Of a stretch of DNA of 37,112 nucleotides, positions 1 through 6,850 are shown one piece after another; the first letter of the stretch is position 1, and each line of letters starts with the position of its first letter. The stretch lies in assembly GCA_902764285.1 (NCBI GenBank), contig CACWVN010000007.1:1-37112 (forward strand). The letters are read 5' to 3'. Origin of the DNA: an uncultured Eubacteriales bacterium (lineage in GTDB: Bacteria > Bacillota > Clostridia > Christensenellales > Aristaeellaceae). The notes beneath the pieces are model-generated. The model was not told where the DNA came from and ran no database searches. It was given only the letters and a program-made list of their open reading frames with translations. The translations under genes and the position numbers were made by a program.

Positions 1-1482
1 CGCCCCGCAAACGGCACCCGGCCTTCCAACGGCGCCCGACGCCCGGCAAACCGGCCGGATTCTCGCCGCGCACCCTCCGGGGGCGGCCCCAGGGGATGGC
101 GGCGCGTGCCCGCGAAGGTGCGCCTGGCCATCTGCGCCGCGGTGCTGGCGCTGGCGATTTTCGGCATCGTGAAGCTTGCCGACCGCGTCGTGGAGGGCGA
201 GGAGCGCTTCGTCGACAACGTGTACGTCAACGGCATCTGCCTGACCGGGTATACGCAGGAAGAGGGCCGCGCCGTGGTGGAGCAGGCCCGCGACCAGCGC
301 CTGGGCGCGACCTATACGCTGACCTACGGCGGCCAGTCCTGGCGCTTCACGCCTTCGGATTTCAACGCCCGCATGGACTGCGAATCCGAACTGGAGCGCG
401 CGTGGAACCTGGGTCACGTGGGCGACAGCGCCACCCGGCGGGAGATCGTGGAAAACCTGAAGGAAGTGCCCGCCGAATTTAACAGCGAGATGATCTACGA
501 TCAGAAGGCGCTGGACGCCTTTATCGAAACCATCGCCGCGCAGATCGATGTGGATGCCGTGGACGCGGAAGTGACGCTGGGGCCCAAAAAGCCCATCATC
601 ACCCAGGCGTCCCGGAACGGGCACAGGCTGGACCGGGAGAAGACCCGCGAGAACCTGGTGGCCCTGCTGGAGACCGGCGCGGGCGACACCGACCTTCCGG
701 TGGAAGACGTGCTGCCGGCCGTGGCTTCCGAGGACATGGAAATGCGCGTGGTGGCCAAGTTCTCCACCGACGTCACGTTCCGCAACGCAGCCAGCCGTTC
801 CAACGTGCGCCTGGCGCTCAGCTATTTCAACGGCTTCCAGGTCAGCCCCGGCGATACCTGCAATTTCAACGATATCGTCGGCCCGCGCACCAAGGAGCGC
901 GGCTTCAAGAAGGCCCCGGAATACGCCGGCAACGAGACCACCACCGGCTACGGCGGCGGCGTGTGCCAGGCGTCCACCACGCTGTACAACGCCATCATGA
1001 TGGCCAACCTGACGATCCTGGAGCGCCATTCCCACAGCATGACGGTCTCCTATGTGCAGCCCAGCCAGGACGCGGCCGTGGAATACATCACCGGCGGCAA
1101 GAACTTCATCTTCCGCAACGACACGAACTACACCTATTATATCTATACCGACGTGGACAAGGAGCTGGCGACCGTCACCATCTATGGCACCCGCCCGGAA
1201 TACCACTACGAACTGGAATCCGTGATCGTCAGCGAACAGAAGACGACCCGCAAGCGCTACGAATACGACACCTCCGGCAGGTACGCCTGGCTGACCACCG
1301 ATACCAAGCTGAAGGAAGAGGGCCACGGCCAGGTGGAGAGCGAAGGCTGGCTGGTGGCGTACGACTGGAACACCAAGCAGGAAGTAAGCCGCGAGATGAT
1401 CAACCACGACACCTATCGCCCGGGCATCAGCGTCTACTGGCGCGGCGTACACGACGAGGCGGGCAACGTGGTGGCCGGCTGA
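1..1482 (+). CDS. VanW domain membrane-anchored protein, probably 5'-truncated by the window edge
   Basis: The gene encodes a single-pass membrane protein with an extracellular VanW domain. VanW proteins are common in Clostridia; the name comes from vanB glycopeptide-resistance clusters, but no biochemical role is settled. A start is possible at GTG 106 (AGGGGATGG at 91-99), which gives 458 aa. However, the frame is open to base 1 and reads as a Pro/Arg/Asn-rich basic stretch just before the membrane segment, so the true start probably lies upstream. Counting from GTG 106, a hydrophobic helix spans about residues 7-25. A region resembling the YoaR-type peptidoglycan-binding domain follows, at about 35-200. 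The VanW domain spans about 235-370, with FNDIVGPR near 253, GYGGGVCQASTTLY near 280-293 and an HSHSM motif. A short tail ends near 458. RidA follows after 30 bp. Nothing nearby suggests glycopeptide resistance, so a general envelope role is the safer inference. Confidence 0.85.
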   Translation, partial: RPANGTRPSNGARRPANRPDSRRAPSGGGPRGWRRVPAKVRLAICAAVLALAIFGIVKLADRVVEGEERFVDNVYVNGICLTGYTQEEGRAVVEQARDQRLGATYTLTYGGQSWRFTPSDFNARMDCESELERAWNLGHVGDSATRREIVENLKEVPAEFNSEMIYDQKALDAFIETIAAQIDVDAVDAEVTLGPKKPIITQASRNGHRLDREKTRENLVALLETGAGDTDLPVEDVLPAVASEDMEMRVVAKFSTDVTFRNAASRSNVRLALSYFNGFQVSPGDTCNFNDIVGPRTKERGFKKAPEYAGNETTTGYGGGVCQASTTLYNAIMMANLTILERHSHSMTVSYVQPSQDAAVEYITGGKNFIFRNDTNYTYYIYTDVDKELATVTIYGTRPEYHYELESVIVSEQKTTRKRYEYDTSGRYAWLTTDTKLKEEGHGQVESEGWLVAYDWNTKQEVSREMINHDTYRPGISVYWRGVHDEAGNVVAG

Positions 1483-1512
1483 AACGACACCGGAATCGGG
1501 AGTGATTCAACC

Positions 1513-1893
1513 ATGAAACAGTGCTTTTTGACACGTCGAGGGCCGAAGGCCATCGGCCCCTATTCCACGGCGGCGATACTGGATGGCGTCTGTTATCTGT
1601 CGGGCATGATCCCCGTCGATCCGGCCACCGGCAGCCTGGCGTCCGGCGGCATTGAGGAACAGGCCCGACAGGTGTTCGAAAACATGAAGGCCGTGCTGGA
1701 GGAAATGGACCTCTCCATGGCCGATATATTGAAAACGACCGTTTTTCTGACCGATCTGAACGATTTCGGCGCGGTGAATGAAATCTATGCGGCATACTTC
1801 GGCCCGGATTATCCGGCCCGCAGCTGCGTGCAGGTTTCGGCGCTGCCGAAGGGCGCGCGGATCGAAGTGGAGGCCATCGCCGCCCGGAAATAA
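1513..1893 (+). CDS. ridA: RidA family reactive enamine/imine deaminase
   Basis: This is a 126-aa cytosolic protein of the YjgF/YER057c/UK114 family. RidA hydrolyses the reactive 2-aminoacrylate-type enamines and imines released by PLP enzymes, and it normally forms trimers with active sites between subunits. Visible signatures are GPYS (15-18), the YLSGMIPVDPATG strand and turn (28-40), NEIYAAYF (89-96), PARS with the substrate-carboxylate-binding Arg at 103, LPKGARIEVEAIA (111-123), and Glu120. The length matches the family norm. The start is ATG 1513, with GGGAG about 10 bases upstream. It sits 30 bp after the VanW gene and 54 bp before the Prs-like gene, without a clear promoter on either side, so it may be co-transcribed with both. 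The family assignment is secure; the natural substrate is not shown by the sequence. Confidence 0.93.
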   Translation: MKQCFLTRRGPKAIGPYSTAAILDGVCYLSGMIPVDPATGSLASGGIEEQARQVFENMKAVLEEMDLSMADILKTTVFLTDLNDFGAVNEIYAAYFGPDYPARSCVQVSALPKGARIEVEAIAARK

Positions 1894-1947
1894 CGGTTTT
1901 TTTATCGGTTACCGCAGATAAGGCATAACAAAGGAGTGTTGGGGTTT

Positions 1948-2949
1948 ATGTTTGAAACCGCGAATATCTCGATCTTTGCCGGCAGCGGCGGGCACACGAT
2001 GGCCGAGCGCATGTGCAGGTACATGGGCAAGACGCTCGGCTCCTGCGAGGTCATCAAGTTTTCCGAGGGTAACACGTTCGTGCGGATCAACGAATCCGTG
2101 CGCGACCGGGATGTGTTCCTGGTGCAGCCCATCGGCATGAATTCCAACGATGAATTTGTGGAGATCCTGTTCTGGATGGACGCCTTCAAGCGCGCCAACG
2201 CGCTGACGTGCACGCTGATCATGCCCTATTTCGGCTACGGCAAGGGCGACAAGAAGGACGAGCCCCGCGTGTCCATCCGCGCCCGCGTGTGCGCCGAGTG
2301 CATGGAGCTGGCCGGCGCCGACCGCTTCGTGACCATGGATCTGCACGCCCAGCAGCTGCAGGGCTTCTTCAAGCGCCCGATGGACCACCTTTACGCCTAT
2401 CCGATGCTGACCGAGGTCATCAAGCGCGTGGGCACGGAGAACATGGTGGTCGTCTCCCCGGACGCCGGCTATGCCAAGCAGGCCCGCAAGTTTGCCGACG
2501 TGCTGCAGCTGCCCATCGCCATCGGCGACAAGACCCGCGTGGACCACAGCGAAAACGCGCAGGTGCTGGAGGTCATCGGCGACGTGAAGGGCAAGAATTG
2601 CCTGATCGTCGATGATTTCACCATCTCCGGCGGCACGCTGGTGAACCTGGCCGAATCGCTGAAGGCCCGCGGCGCGCTGGATATCACCGCCATGCTGAGC
2701 CACAACATCATCAGCAAGAGCGGCGTGGAGAAGATCAACGCCAGCCCCATCAAGGTCGTGTATTCCACCGACACCGTTGAAAACCCCAACATCATCGGCC
2801 AGGAAAAGTTCAAGGCCGTCTCCGTGGCGCCGATGTTCGCCGAGACCATCATGCGCTTCTATAACTACCAGTCCATCAACTCCATGTTCCGGCAGCTGCC
2901 CGACAACGTGGTGAAGGCCGGGCTGTCGTTTACGGGGCTGGACCTGTAA
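1948..2949 (+). CDS. prs: Divergent ribose-phosphate pyrophosphokinase (PRPP synthetase-like)
   Basis: The 333-aa protein resembles PRPP synthetase (ribose-5-phosphate + ATP -> PRPP + AMP) over its whole length. The N-terminal half keeps the family pattern at 36-60 (KFSEGNTFVRINESVRDRDV) and IMPYFGY at 91-97. AGADRFVTMDLHAQQLQGFF at about 122-141 includes the conserved DLH region. The C-terminal phosphoribosyl loop is VDDFTISGGTL (221-231). Two active-site segments differ from textbook Prs. The ATP-contacting ARQDRK stretch is replaced by GKGDKK (98-103), and the usual TxGT-type PRPP loop reads TISGGT. The start was set at ATG 1948, 11 bases after AAGGAG (1931-1936). An in-frame GTG at 1936 overlaps that ribosome binding site and is rejected. 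It may be a second, specialised Prs paralogue; the exact reaction is uncertain, the fold is not. Confidence 0.85.
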   Translation: MFETANISIFAGSGGHTMAERMCRYMGKTLGSCEVIKFSEGNTFVRINESVRDRDVFLVQPIGMNSNDEFVEILFWMDAFKRANALTCTLIMPYFGYGKGDKKDEPRVSIRARVCAECMELAGADRFVTMDLHAQQLQGFFKRPMDHLYAYPMLTEVIKRVGTENMVVVSPDAGYAKQARKFADVLQLPIAIGDKTRVDHSENAQVLEVIGDVKGKNCLIVDDFTISGGTLVNLAESLKARGALDITAMLSHNIISKSGVEKINASPIKVVYSTDTVENPNIIGQEKFKAVSVAPMFAETIMRFYNYQSINSMFRQLPDNVVKAGLSFTGLDL

Positions 2950-2984
2950 TCCGGGCGGATCCTTCAACGGAAATGCCCCGATGT

Positions 2985-3017
2985 CGTCAAAAATGACGGC
3001 TCCGATCGTGTTATAAT
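2985..3017 (+). promoter_or_regulatory. Extended -10 promoter for the DUF4317 gene
   Basis: TGTTATAAT at 3009-3017 is a perfect -10 with the TGn extension. No good -35 is placed 17 bp upstream; the region there is A-rich. Transcription would start near 3024, about 45 bases before the DUF4317 start codon. Confidence 0.6.
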
Positions 3018-3069
3018 GAACGGGTACGCGCCGCGGCGCGTACCCAAAATATTGCTTGAGGTTGGTACG

Positions 3070-4233
3070 ATGAACAGAAAGGAAATCGCCGAGATCCGCC
3101 GCCGGATGAGCCCGGACAAGAACGCCGTCAGCTGCATCCGCGGCTGCTATGTCAGCGAAAAGGGGGAGATCATCTCCACGTTCAGCCATTCGCTGATGTC
3201 CCTGCCCATGGAGGATCAGGAAAAATACCTGGCCCTGTTCAAAAAATCGCTGGCGGGCGTGCCGGGCAGGAACCTGATCGACATTGAATTCCGCCCGGAC
3301 CAGGTGATGAACGACCCGGCGCACCAGCTGCTGATGGGCCTGCGCAACACGGCGCTGACGGTGGATTCCGGCGTGGAACAGCTGTGCGCGCAGATCATCG
3401 AAAGCCTGGATCTGCAGGAAAACTGCCTGATCCTGATGCTGCACGACGCCTACGACGTGCCCTTCCGCCACGCCGACGAATACAAGACCGACGTGATCTC
3501 CGAGGAAGTGTTCAACTACATCCTGGTCTGCGTGTGCCCGGTGAAGCTGACGAAGCCGGCGCTGAGCTGGTTCAGCGACGACGGCGCCTTCCACGCCCGG
3601 GAGCAGGACTGGGTGGTGGCCCCGCCGGAGATGGGGTTCATGTTCCCGACCTTCGACGACCGCGCGGCGAACATTTACAGCGCGCTGTATTACACCCGCG
3701 ACGCCGAAGACATGCACGACGGGTTCGTCAACGCCGTGTTCCACTGCGACGCGCCGGCGCCCGCCGTCGAGCAGCGCGAGCGCTTCCAGGCGGTGCTGGA
3801 GGACGCGCTGGACGAGGATCTGAGCTTCGACGTGGCGCAGACCGTGCACGAAAAGCTGCGGGAGATGATCCAGACCCACGCCCAGGAGAAGGTCCCCGAG
3901 CCGCTGGAGGTGTCCCGGCGGGAGATCGGCGGTATGCTGCAGTCCTGCGGCGTGCCGGGGGAGAAGATCGAGGCCTTCGAGACCCGCTACGACGCCGAGT
4001 TCGGCCAGGGCGCGCCGCTGCGGGCGGCGAACATCGCCGAGCCGAAGAAGTTCGAGCTGCGCACGCCCGACGTGGTGGTGAAGGTGAACCCCGAGCGCAG
4101 CGACCTGATCGAAACCCGGGTGATCGACGGATTGAAGTACATCCTGATCCGCGCCGACGAGGGCGTGGAGGTCAACGGCGTGAACATCTCCATCGCCTCC
4201 GCCGCCGCGGAAGCTGACGACGCGCCGTTCTAA
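3070..4233 (+). CDS. DUF4317 family protein
   Basis: This is a 387-aa soluble protein with no signal peptide or membrane segment. It belongs to DUF4317, a family of unknown function common in Clostridia. Family features are the opening MNRKEIAEIRRRM, an IRGCYV strand, and a central region with the pattern WVVAPPEMGFMFPTF followed by DDRAANIYSALYYT. The C-terminal module ends in a short beta strand with the sequence GLKYILIRADEGVEVNG. The start was placed at ATG 3070, with GAGG about 8 bases upstream, rather than the in-frame ATG at 3016, which overlaps the -10 element. It has its own promoter, faces dapF, and is closed by the strong hairpin at 4245-4282, so it is probably monocistronic. No function can be assigned from the sequence. 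Confidence 0.85.
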   Translation: MNRKEIAEIRRRMSPDKNAVSCIRGCYVSEKGEIISTFSHSLMSLPMEDQEKYLALFKKSLAGVPGRNLIDIEFRPDQVMNDPAHQLLMGLRNTALTVDSGVEQLCAQIIESLDLQENCLILMLHDAYDVPFRHADEYKTDVISEEVFNYILVCVCPVKLTKPALSWFSDDGAFHAREQDWVVAPPEMGFMFPTFDDRAANIYSALYYTRDAEDMHDGFVNAVFHCDAPAPAVEQRERFQAVLEDALDEDLSFDVAQTVHEKLREMIQTHAQEKVPEPLEVSRREIGGMLQSCGVPGEKIEAFETRYDAEFGQGAPLRAANIAEPKKFELRTPDVVVKVNPERSDLIETRVIDGLKYILIRADEGVEVNGVNISIASAAAEADDAPF

Positions 4234-4244
4234 ACGAATAACGC

Positions 4245-4282
4245 AAAGGCCGCGCCCGTCCACGAGGACGGGCGCGGCCTTT
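4245..4282. terminator. Bidirectional intrinsic terminator between DUF4317 and dapF
   Basis: A perfect 14-bp GC-rich stem (4248-4261 with 4266-4279) has an ACGA loop. Flanking AAA and TTT extend the pairing to 17 bp. The flanking A and T runs let it serve both convergent genes. Confidence 0.9.
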
Positions 4283-4300
4283 CTGTCGGACCGCTCCAGT

Positions 4301-5125
4301 TTATTCCGCGTCGATTTCCCCGGTATACACCGTCTCGGCGGGCCCGGTCATGAACAGGTGCCCGTCCCCGGCCCAGCCGATCTCCAGAACCCCGCCGGGC
4401 AGCCGGACCGCCGCCTGCCGGCTGCACAGGCCCATCGAGGCCGCCGCGGCCAGCGCCGCGCACGCGCCGGTGCCGCAGGCCAGCGTGGGCCCGTCGCCGC
4501 GCTCCCACACGCGCACGTCGATGCCGCCGTCCGGGCTCATCCGGCAAAATTCCACGTTTGTGCGGCGGGGGAACGCCGGGTGCCGTTCCAGCAGCGCGCC
4601 CAGGCGCAGGAACTCCGCGTCCTCCGGGTACAGATCGAAGGTGACGGCGTGGGGATTGCCCATGGAGACGCAGAAGAAATCCAGCTTCCGCCCGCCGGCC
4701 TCCAGCGCGACCCGGTTGGAATCCGCCGCCACCGGGATCTCCTCCGGCGCGAACCGCGGCGCGCCCATGTCCACGGTCACGCGCGGGGCGCTTCCGCCTT
4801 CAAGGGCCAGCGTCAGTATCCCGGCTCCGGTTTCGATGGTCATCGGGTTTTTGCGGCACAGGCCCTCGTCCGCCAGGAACCGGCCCAGGCAGCGGATGCC
4901 GTTGCCGCACATCTCCGGTTCGCTGCCGTCGCCGTTGAAGATGCGCATGCGGGCGTCGGCCCGGTCCGACGGCAGCGCCAGGATCAGCCCGTCCGCGCCC
5001 ACGCCGAACCGCCGCGCGCACAGCCGCCGCGCCAGCGCCTGCGGATCCGCGATCGGATGACGAAAACCATCCAGTATAATGAAATCGTTGCCGATACCGT
5101 GCATCTTTGTAAAGCGCAAACCCAT
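4301..5125 (-). CDS. dapF: Diaminopimelate epimerase DapF
   Basis: The 274-aa cytosolic enzyme interconverts LL- and meso-diaminopimelate, PLP-independently, for lysine and peptidoglycan synthesis. The N-terminal signature FTKMHGIGNDFIILDG is at 5-20. The two catalytic cysteines are both in place: Cys73 in EMCGNGIRC and Cys217 in ACGTGAC. The NPHAV segment near 157-161 and the ADGLI segment near 44-48 are also typical, and the length is normal. The start ATG is preceded by a consensus promoter (5164-5192). The gene stands alone, with no other dap genes beside it. The presence of DapF implies meso-DAP or lysine synthesis by an epimerase route. Confidence 0.96.
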   Translation of the reverse strand: MGLRFTKMHGIGNDFIILDGFRHPIADPQALARRLCARRFGVGADGLILALPSDRADARMRIFNGDGSEPEMCGNGIRCLGRFLADEGLCRKNPMTIETGAGILTLALEGGSAPRVTVDMGAPRFAPEEIPVAADSNRVALEAGGRKLDFFCVSMGNPHAVTFDLYPEDAEFLRLGALLERHPAFPRRTNVEFCRMSPDGGIDVRVWERGDGPTLACGTGACAALAAAASMGLCSRQAAVRLPGGVLEIGWAGDGHLFMTGPAETVYTGEIDAE

Positions 5126-5163
5126 CGCCGCCTCTCCGACCGGCAGAGGCCGGTACGCCTTTC

Positions 5164-5192
5164 ATTATACTCAAAGGCCGATCGTTTTACAA
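5164..5192 (-). promoter_or_regulatory. Sigma-A promoter for dapF
   Basis: On the minus strand, TTGTAA (5187-5192) is followed by a 17-bp spacer and TATAAT (5164-5169), about 40 bases before the dapF start codon. Confidence 0.8.
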
Positions 5193-5239
5193 GCATACGC
5201 CGGTGGAACGATATGAATGTGACAGGAGGAATCCCCGGG

Positions 5240-5467
5240 ATGAAGAAACTGCTTTCGCTGGCGGGCTATGAACAGCTGTTCACCAGGCTCGACAGGATGT
5301 TCAACCGGCAGGTTTCCGCCTTCCCGGGCGCGGCGGTGCCGAAGATCGGTCTGCCCGCCGCGGTGCTGAGCTCTATCACCGTCGGCGCAGCGCGACGCGG
5401 CCGGATCGACGTCACCCGGCTGGACGACGCCGGCAGCCGGGCGTTCTTCGACATAAAAAGGCCATAA
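5240..5467 (+). CDS. Small orphan protein, 75 aa
   Basis: The ATG at 5240 is preceded by AGGAGGA (5224-5230) at ideal spacing and opens a 75-codon frame. The predicted protein begins MKKLLSLAGYEQLF and has a basic N-terminal half. A central AVPKIGLPAAVLSS segment is moderately hydrophobic but too short and Pro-rich to be a clear membrane helix. It ends with a charged RRGRIDVTRLDD region. There is no signal peptide cleavage pattern. No family is recognised. It lies between divergent dapF and the promoter of the secreted protein gene at 5608. A promoter of its own is not convincing: TTTACA at 5186-5191 is followed by a poor -10 at a long spacing. The strong ribosome binding site is the main reason for calling it. 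Confidence 0.55.
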   Translation: MKKLLSLAGYEQLFTRLDRMFNRQVSAFPGAAVPKIGLPAAVLSSITVGAARRGRIDVTRLDDAGSRAFFDIKRP

Positions 5468-5503
5468 ATTAACGCGATAACAATGCTTTTCACGGAACCG
5501 CCG

Positions 5504-5533
5504 TTGAACGGGCCGGGTCCTATATAGTATAAT
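5504..5533 (+). promoter_or_regulatory. Sigma-A promoter for the secreted protein gene at 5608
   Basis: TTGAAC (5504-5509), an 18-bp spacer and TATAAT (5528-5533). A small GC hairpin, GCCCGGG/CCCGGGC at about 5542-5559, falls in the first bases of the leader. Confidence 0.8.
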
Positions 5534-5607
5534 GGCATCGAAGCCCGGGACACCCCGGGCGGATGCGTAAAAACAAGGCGCCCCAAAACGCCTGGAGGTG
5601 GTAGACA

Positions 5608-6468
5608 GTGAAGAAGATACTGGCCCTGGCGGCGGCCCTGATGGTGCTGCTGGCATCCGCGGCTTTCGCGGAAAAGCCTTCTACCGTCATTACCGCAGAT
5701 AATCTGGAACTGTCGTGGGTCGTGAACGGCGATTCCCATACCGCCAGCCTGTCCGGCATCCAGGTGCGGCTGGCTGCCGGCGTGAACGACATGACGCCGA
5801 CCTTCCAGGTGGATTTTTTCAGCCAGACCGGTCAGCAGCTGGGCGCGACGGCCCAGATCGTGGATAACCAGGTGCTGCTTTCCATGGGCAGCGTCAGCAG
5901 CGTTTTTGTCTATGACCTGTCCAGAATTTCCGGCGGGGAGAATCTGACGGGGATCATCGCGCTGGCGATCCGATCCACCGCGTCGCTGGGCGGCGTTCCG
6001 CTGGCGGGCCTGCTGACCGTGCTGACGGAGGAGGGCGAGAACGGCGCGCGCGTGGCCGGGGGTGTCGTGCCCGCGGCCGGCTTCCGCGCTGCGCTTGAAA
6101 ACGCGCTGGAGAAGGCCGACGCCCTGGATGCCGCGGAAGAGGTGGATTTTGCGGGGATCCGCAGGAAGGTGAGCGAGCTGGGCGACACCGTCCGGGTCGA
6201 TTTCAGCTATGACCTCGGCTCCGGCGCGTTCTCGGCCATCTTCACGCAGGAGGATTGGAGCATCAACCTCTCCGGTGTCGCCACGATCAGCAACGAACCC
6301 TTTGAATTTGCCGAAATCGACATGACGGCCGACCGCGTGGACGTGATGGACCTGAAGGACGAGGACATCCAGTACCTGAACGACGAGCTGAGCCTGATGG
6401 CGGGACGCCTGGTCAATTTCGCCGGGGCCGCCGGGCTGGGCGGAGAGGAAGGGGACGAAGGCTACTGA
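5608..6468 (+). CDS. Secreted protein of unknown function
   Basis: The 286-aa protein has a typical Sec signal peptide (MKKILALAAALMVLLASAAFA, cleavage likely after AFA at 21). The mature part has no further membrane segment. It alternates Thr/Ser/Val-rich beta-like segments (residues about 23-150) with a helical acidic stretch around 165-200, then a second beta-like half and an acidic Gly/Glu tail. No catalytic motif, lipobox or sorting signal is visible, and no family is recognised. The start is GTG 5608, with GGAGGTGG about 9 bases upstream and a promoter at 5504-5533. Downstream is a 380-bp non-coding stretch, so it is probably monocistronic. The signal sequence resembles those of other secreted proteins in this window (28555-28962, 27497-28303). 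Confidence 0.8.
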   Translation: MKKILALAAALMVLLASAAFAEKPSTVITADNLELSWVVNGDSHTASLSGIQVRLAAGVNDMTPTFQVDFFSQTGQQLGATAQIVDNQVLLSMGSVSSVFVYDLSRISGGENLTGIIALAIRSTASLGGVPLAGLLTVLTEEGENGARVAGGVVPAAGFRAALENALEKADALDAAEEVDFAGIRRKVSELGDTVRVDFSYDLGSGAFSAIFTQEDWSINLSGVATISNEPFEFAEIDMTADRVDVMDLKDEDIQYLNDELSLMAGRLVNFAGAAGLGGEEGDEGY

Positions 6469-6474
6469 CGCGCC

Positions 6475-6551
6475 CGGCTGCTGCCGCCCGGCGGTGCCGG
6501 GTGCCGGCTGCTGCCGCCCGGCGGTGCCGGGTGACGGCTGCTGCCGCGCAG
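6475..6551. repeat. 30-bp tandem repeat, about 2.5 copies, each with a hairpin
   Basis: A 30-bp unit beginning CGGCTGCTGCCGCCCGGC is repeated at 6475-6504 and 6505-6534 with one base difference. A partial third copy starts at 6535. Each full copy contains the perfect hairpin CCCGGC-GGT-GCCGGG. It starts 7 bases after a stop codon and could act as a 3' end or pause structure; there is no T tract. Confidence 0.8.
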
Positions 6552-6559
6552 TTCTACAC

Positions 6560-6594
6560 GATTTCCCGCGCCACTGATTCCAGCGCGGGAAATC
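6560..6594. other. Perfect 12-bp inverted repeat
   Basis: GATTTCCCGCGC (6560-6571) pairs perfectly with 6583-6594 across an 11-base loop. No T run follows (TTCGTATT), so it is either a weak terminator for the gene ending at 6468 or an operator-like dyad upstream of the GTPase pair. Confidence 0.5.
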
Positions 6595-6850
6595 TTCGTA
6601 TTATCATGGCCCGGGCGGGCGTTGACCGGCGGAACGGCGCGTTTTGAGACGGCTCCGCCCGCGCTGTCCCGGGGCTTTCGGCGCGGATCGCGGCCGACTG
6701 TTATTATTTGGTGAAATCCCGCGGTTGCGCATGAAAAATTCACCGAAAAGGGGTAAGATGAACCTTGGCAAAGAAGCCTGCGGGGCGGCTGGTTTTCCGG
6801 GCACGCCGCGCGTTTGGCTCAACGAATAGACGGAGGACAGGTGAAAGAAA
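6595..6850 (+). other. Leader/upstream region of the CobW GTPase pair
   Basis: This stretch has no supported gene. An extended -10, TGTTATTAT at 6699-6707, lacks a good -35. If used, it gives a leader of about 135 bases. That leader holds a possible long-range pairing of GGTGAA (6710-6715) with TTCACC (6739-6744). I see no Zur-type operator and no riboswitch I can name. A 23-codon frame at 6758-6829 (start MNLGKEACG, preceded by AAAAGGGG) is possible but unsupported. Confidence 0.4.

Noticed and set aside
1..1482. Calling the VanW-domain protein part of a vancomycin-resistance cluster
   Set aside because: No ligase, VanX/VanY or two-component genes are present. VanW-domain proteins are common housekeeping envelope proteins in Clostridia.
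1909..4263. Very long minus-strand frame opposite prs and DUF4317
   Set aside because: It is Val/His/Gln/Leu-rich, without family features, and mirrors the codon structure of real plus-strand genes, as expected for high-G+C DNA.
6560..6594. Inverted repeat as a Zur box for the GTPase pair
   Set aside because: The sequence does not resemble the Gram-positive Zur consensus (TCGTAATNATTACGA) and is GC-rich in its core.
6644..6829. 61-codon plus-strand frame upstream of the GTPase pair
   Set aside because: There is no ribosome binding site at its start, it crosses the promoter-like region, and its composition is mixed.
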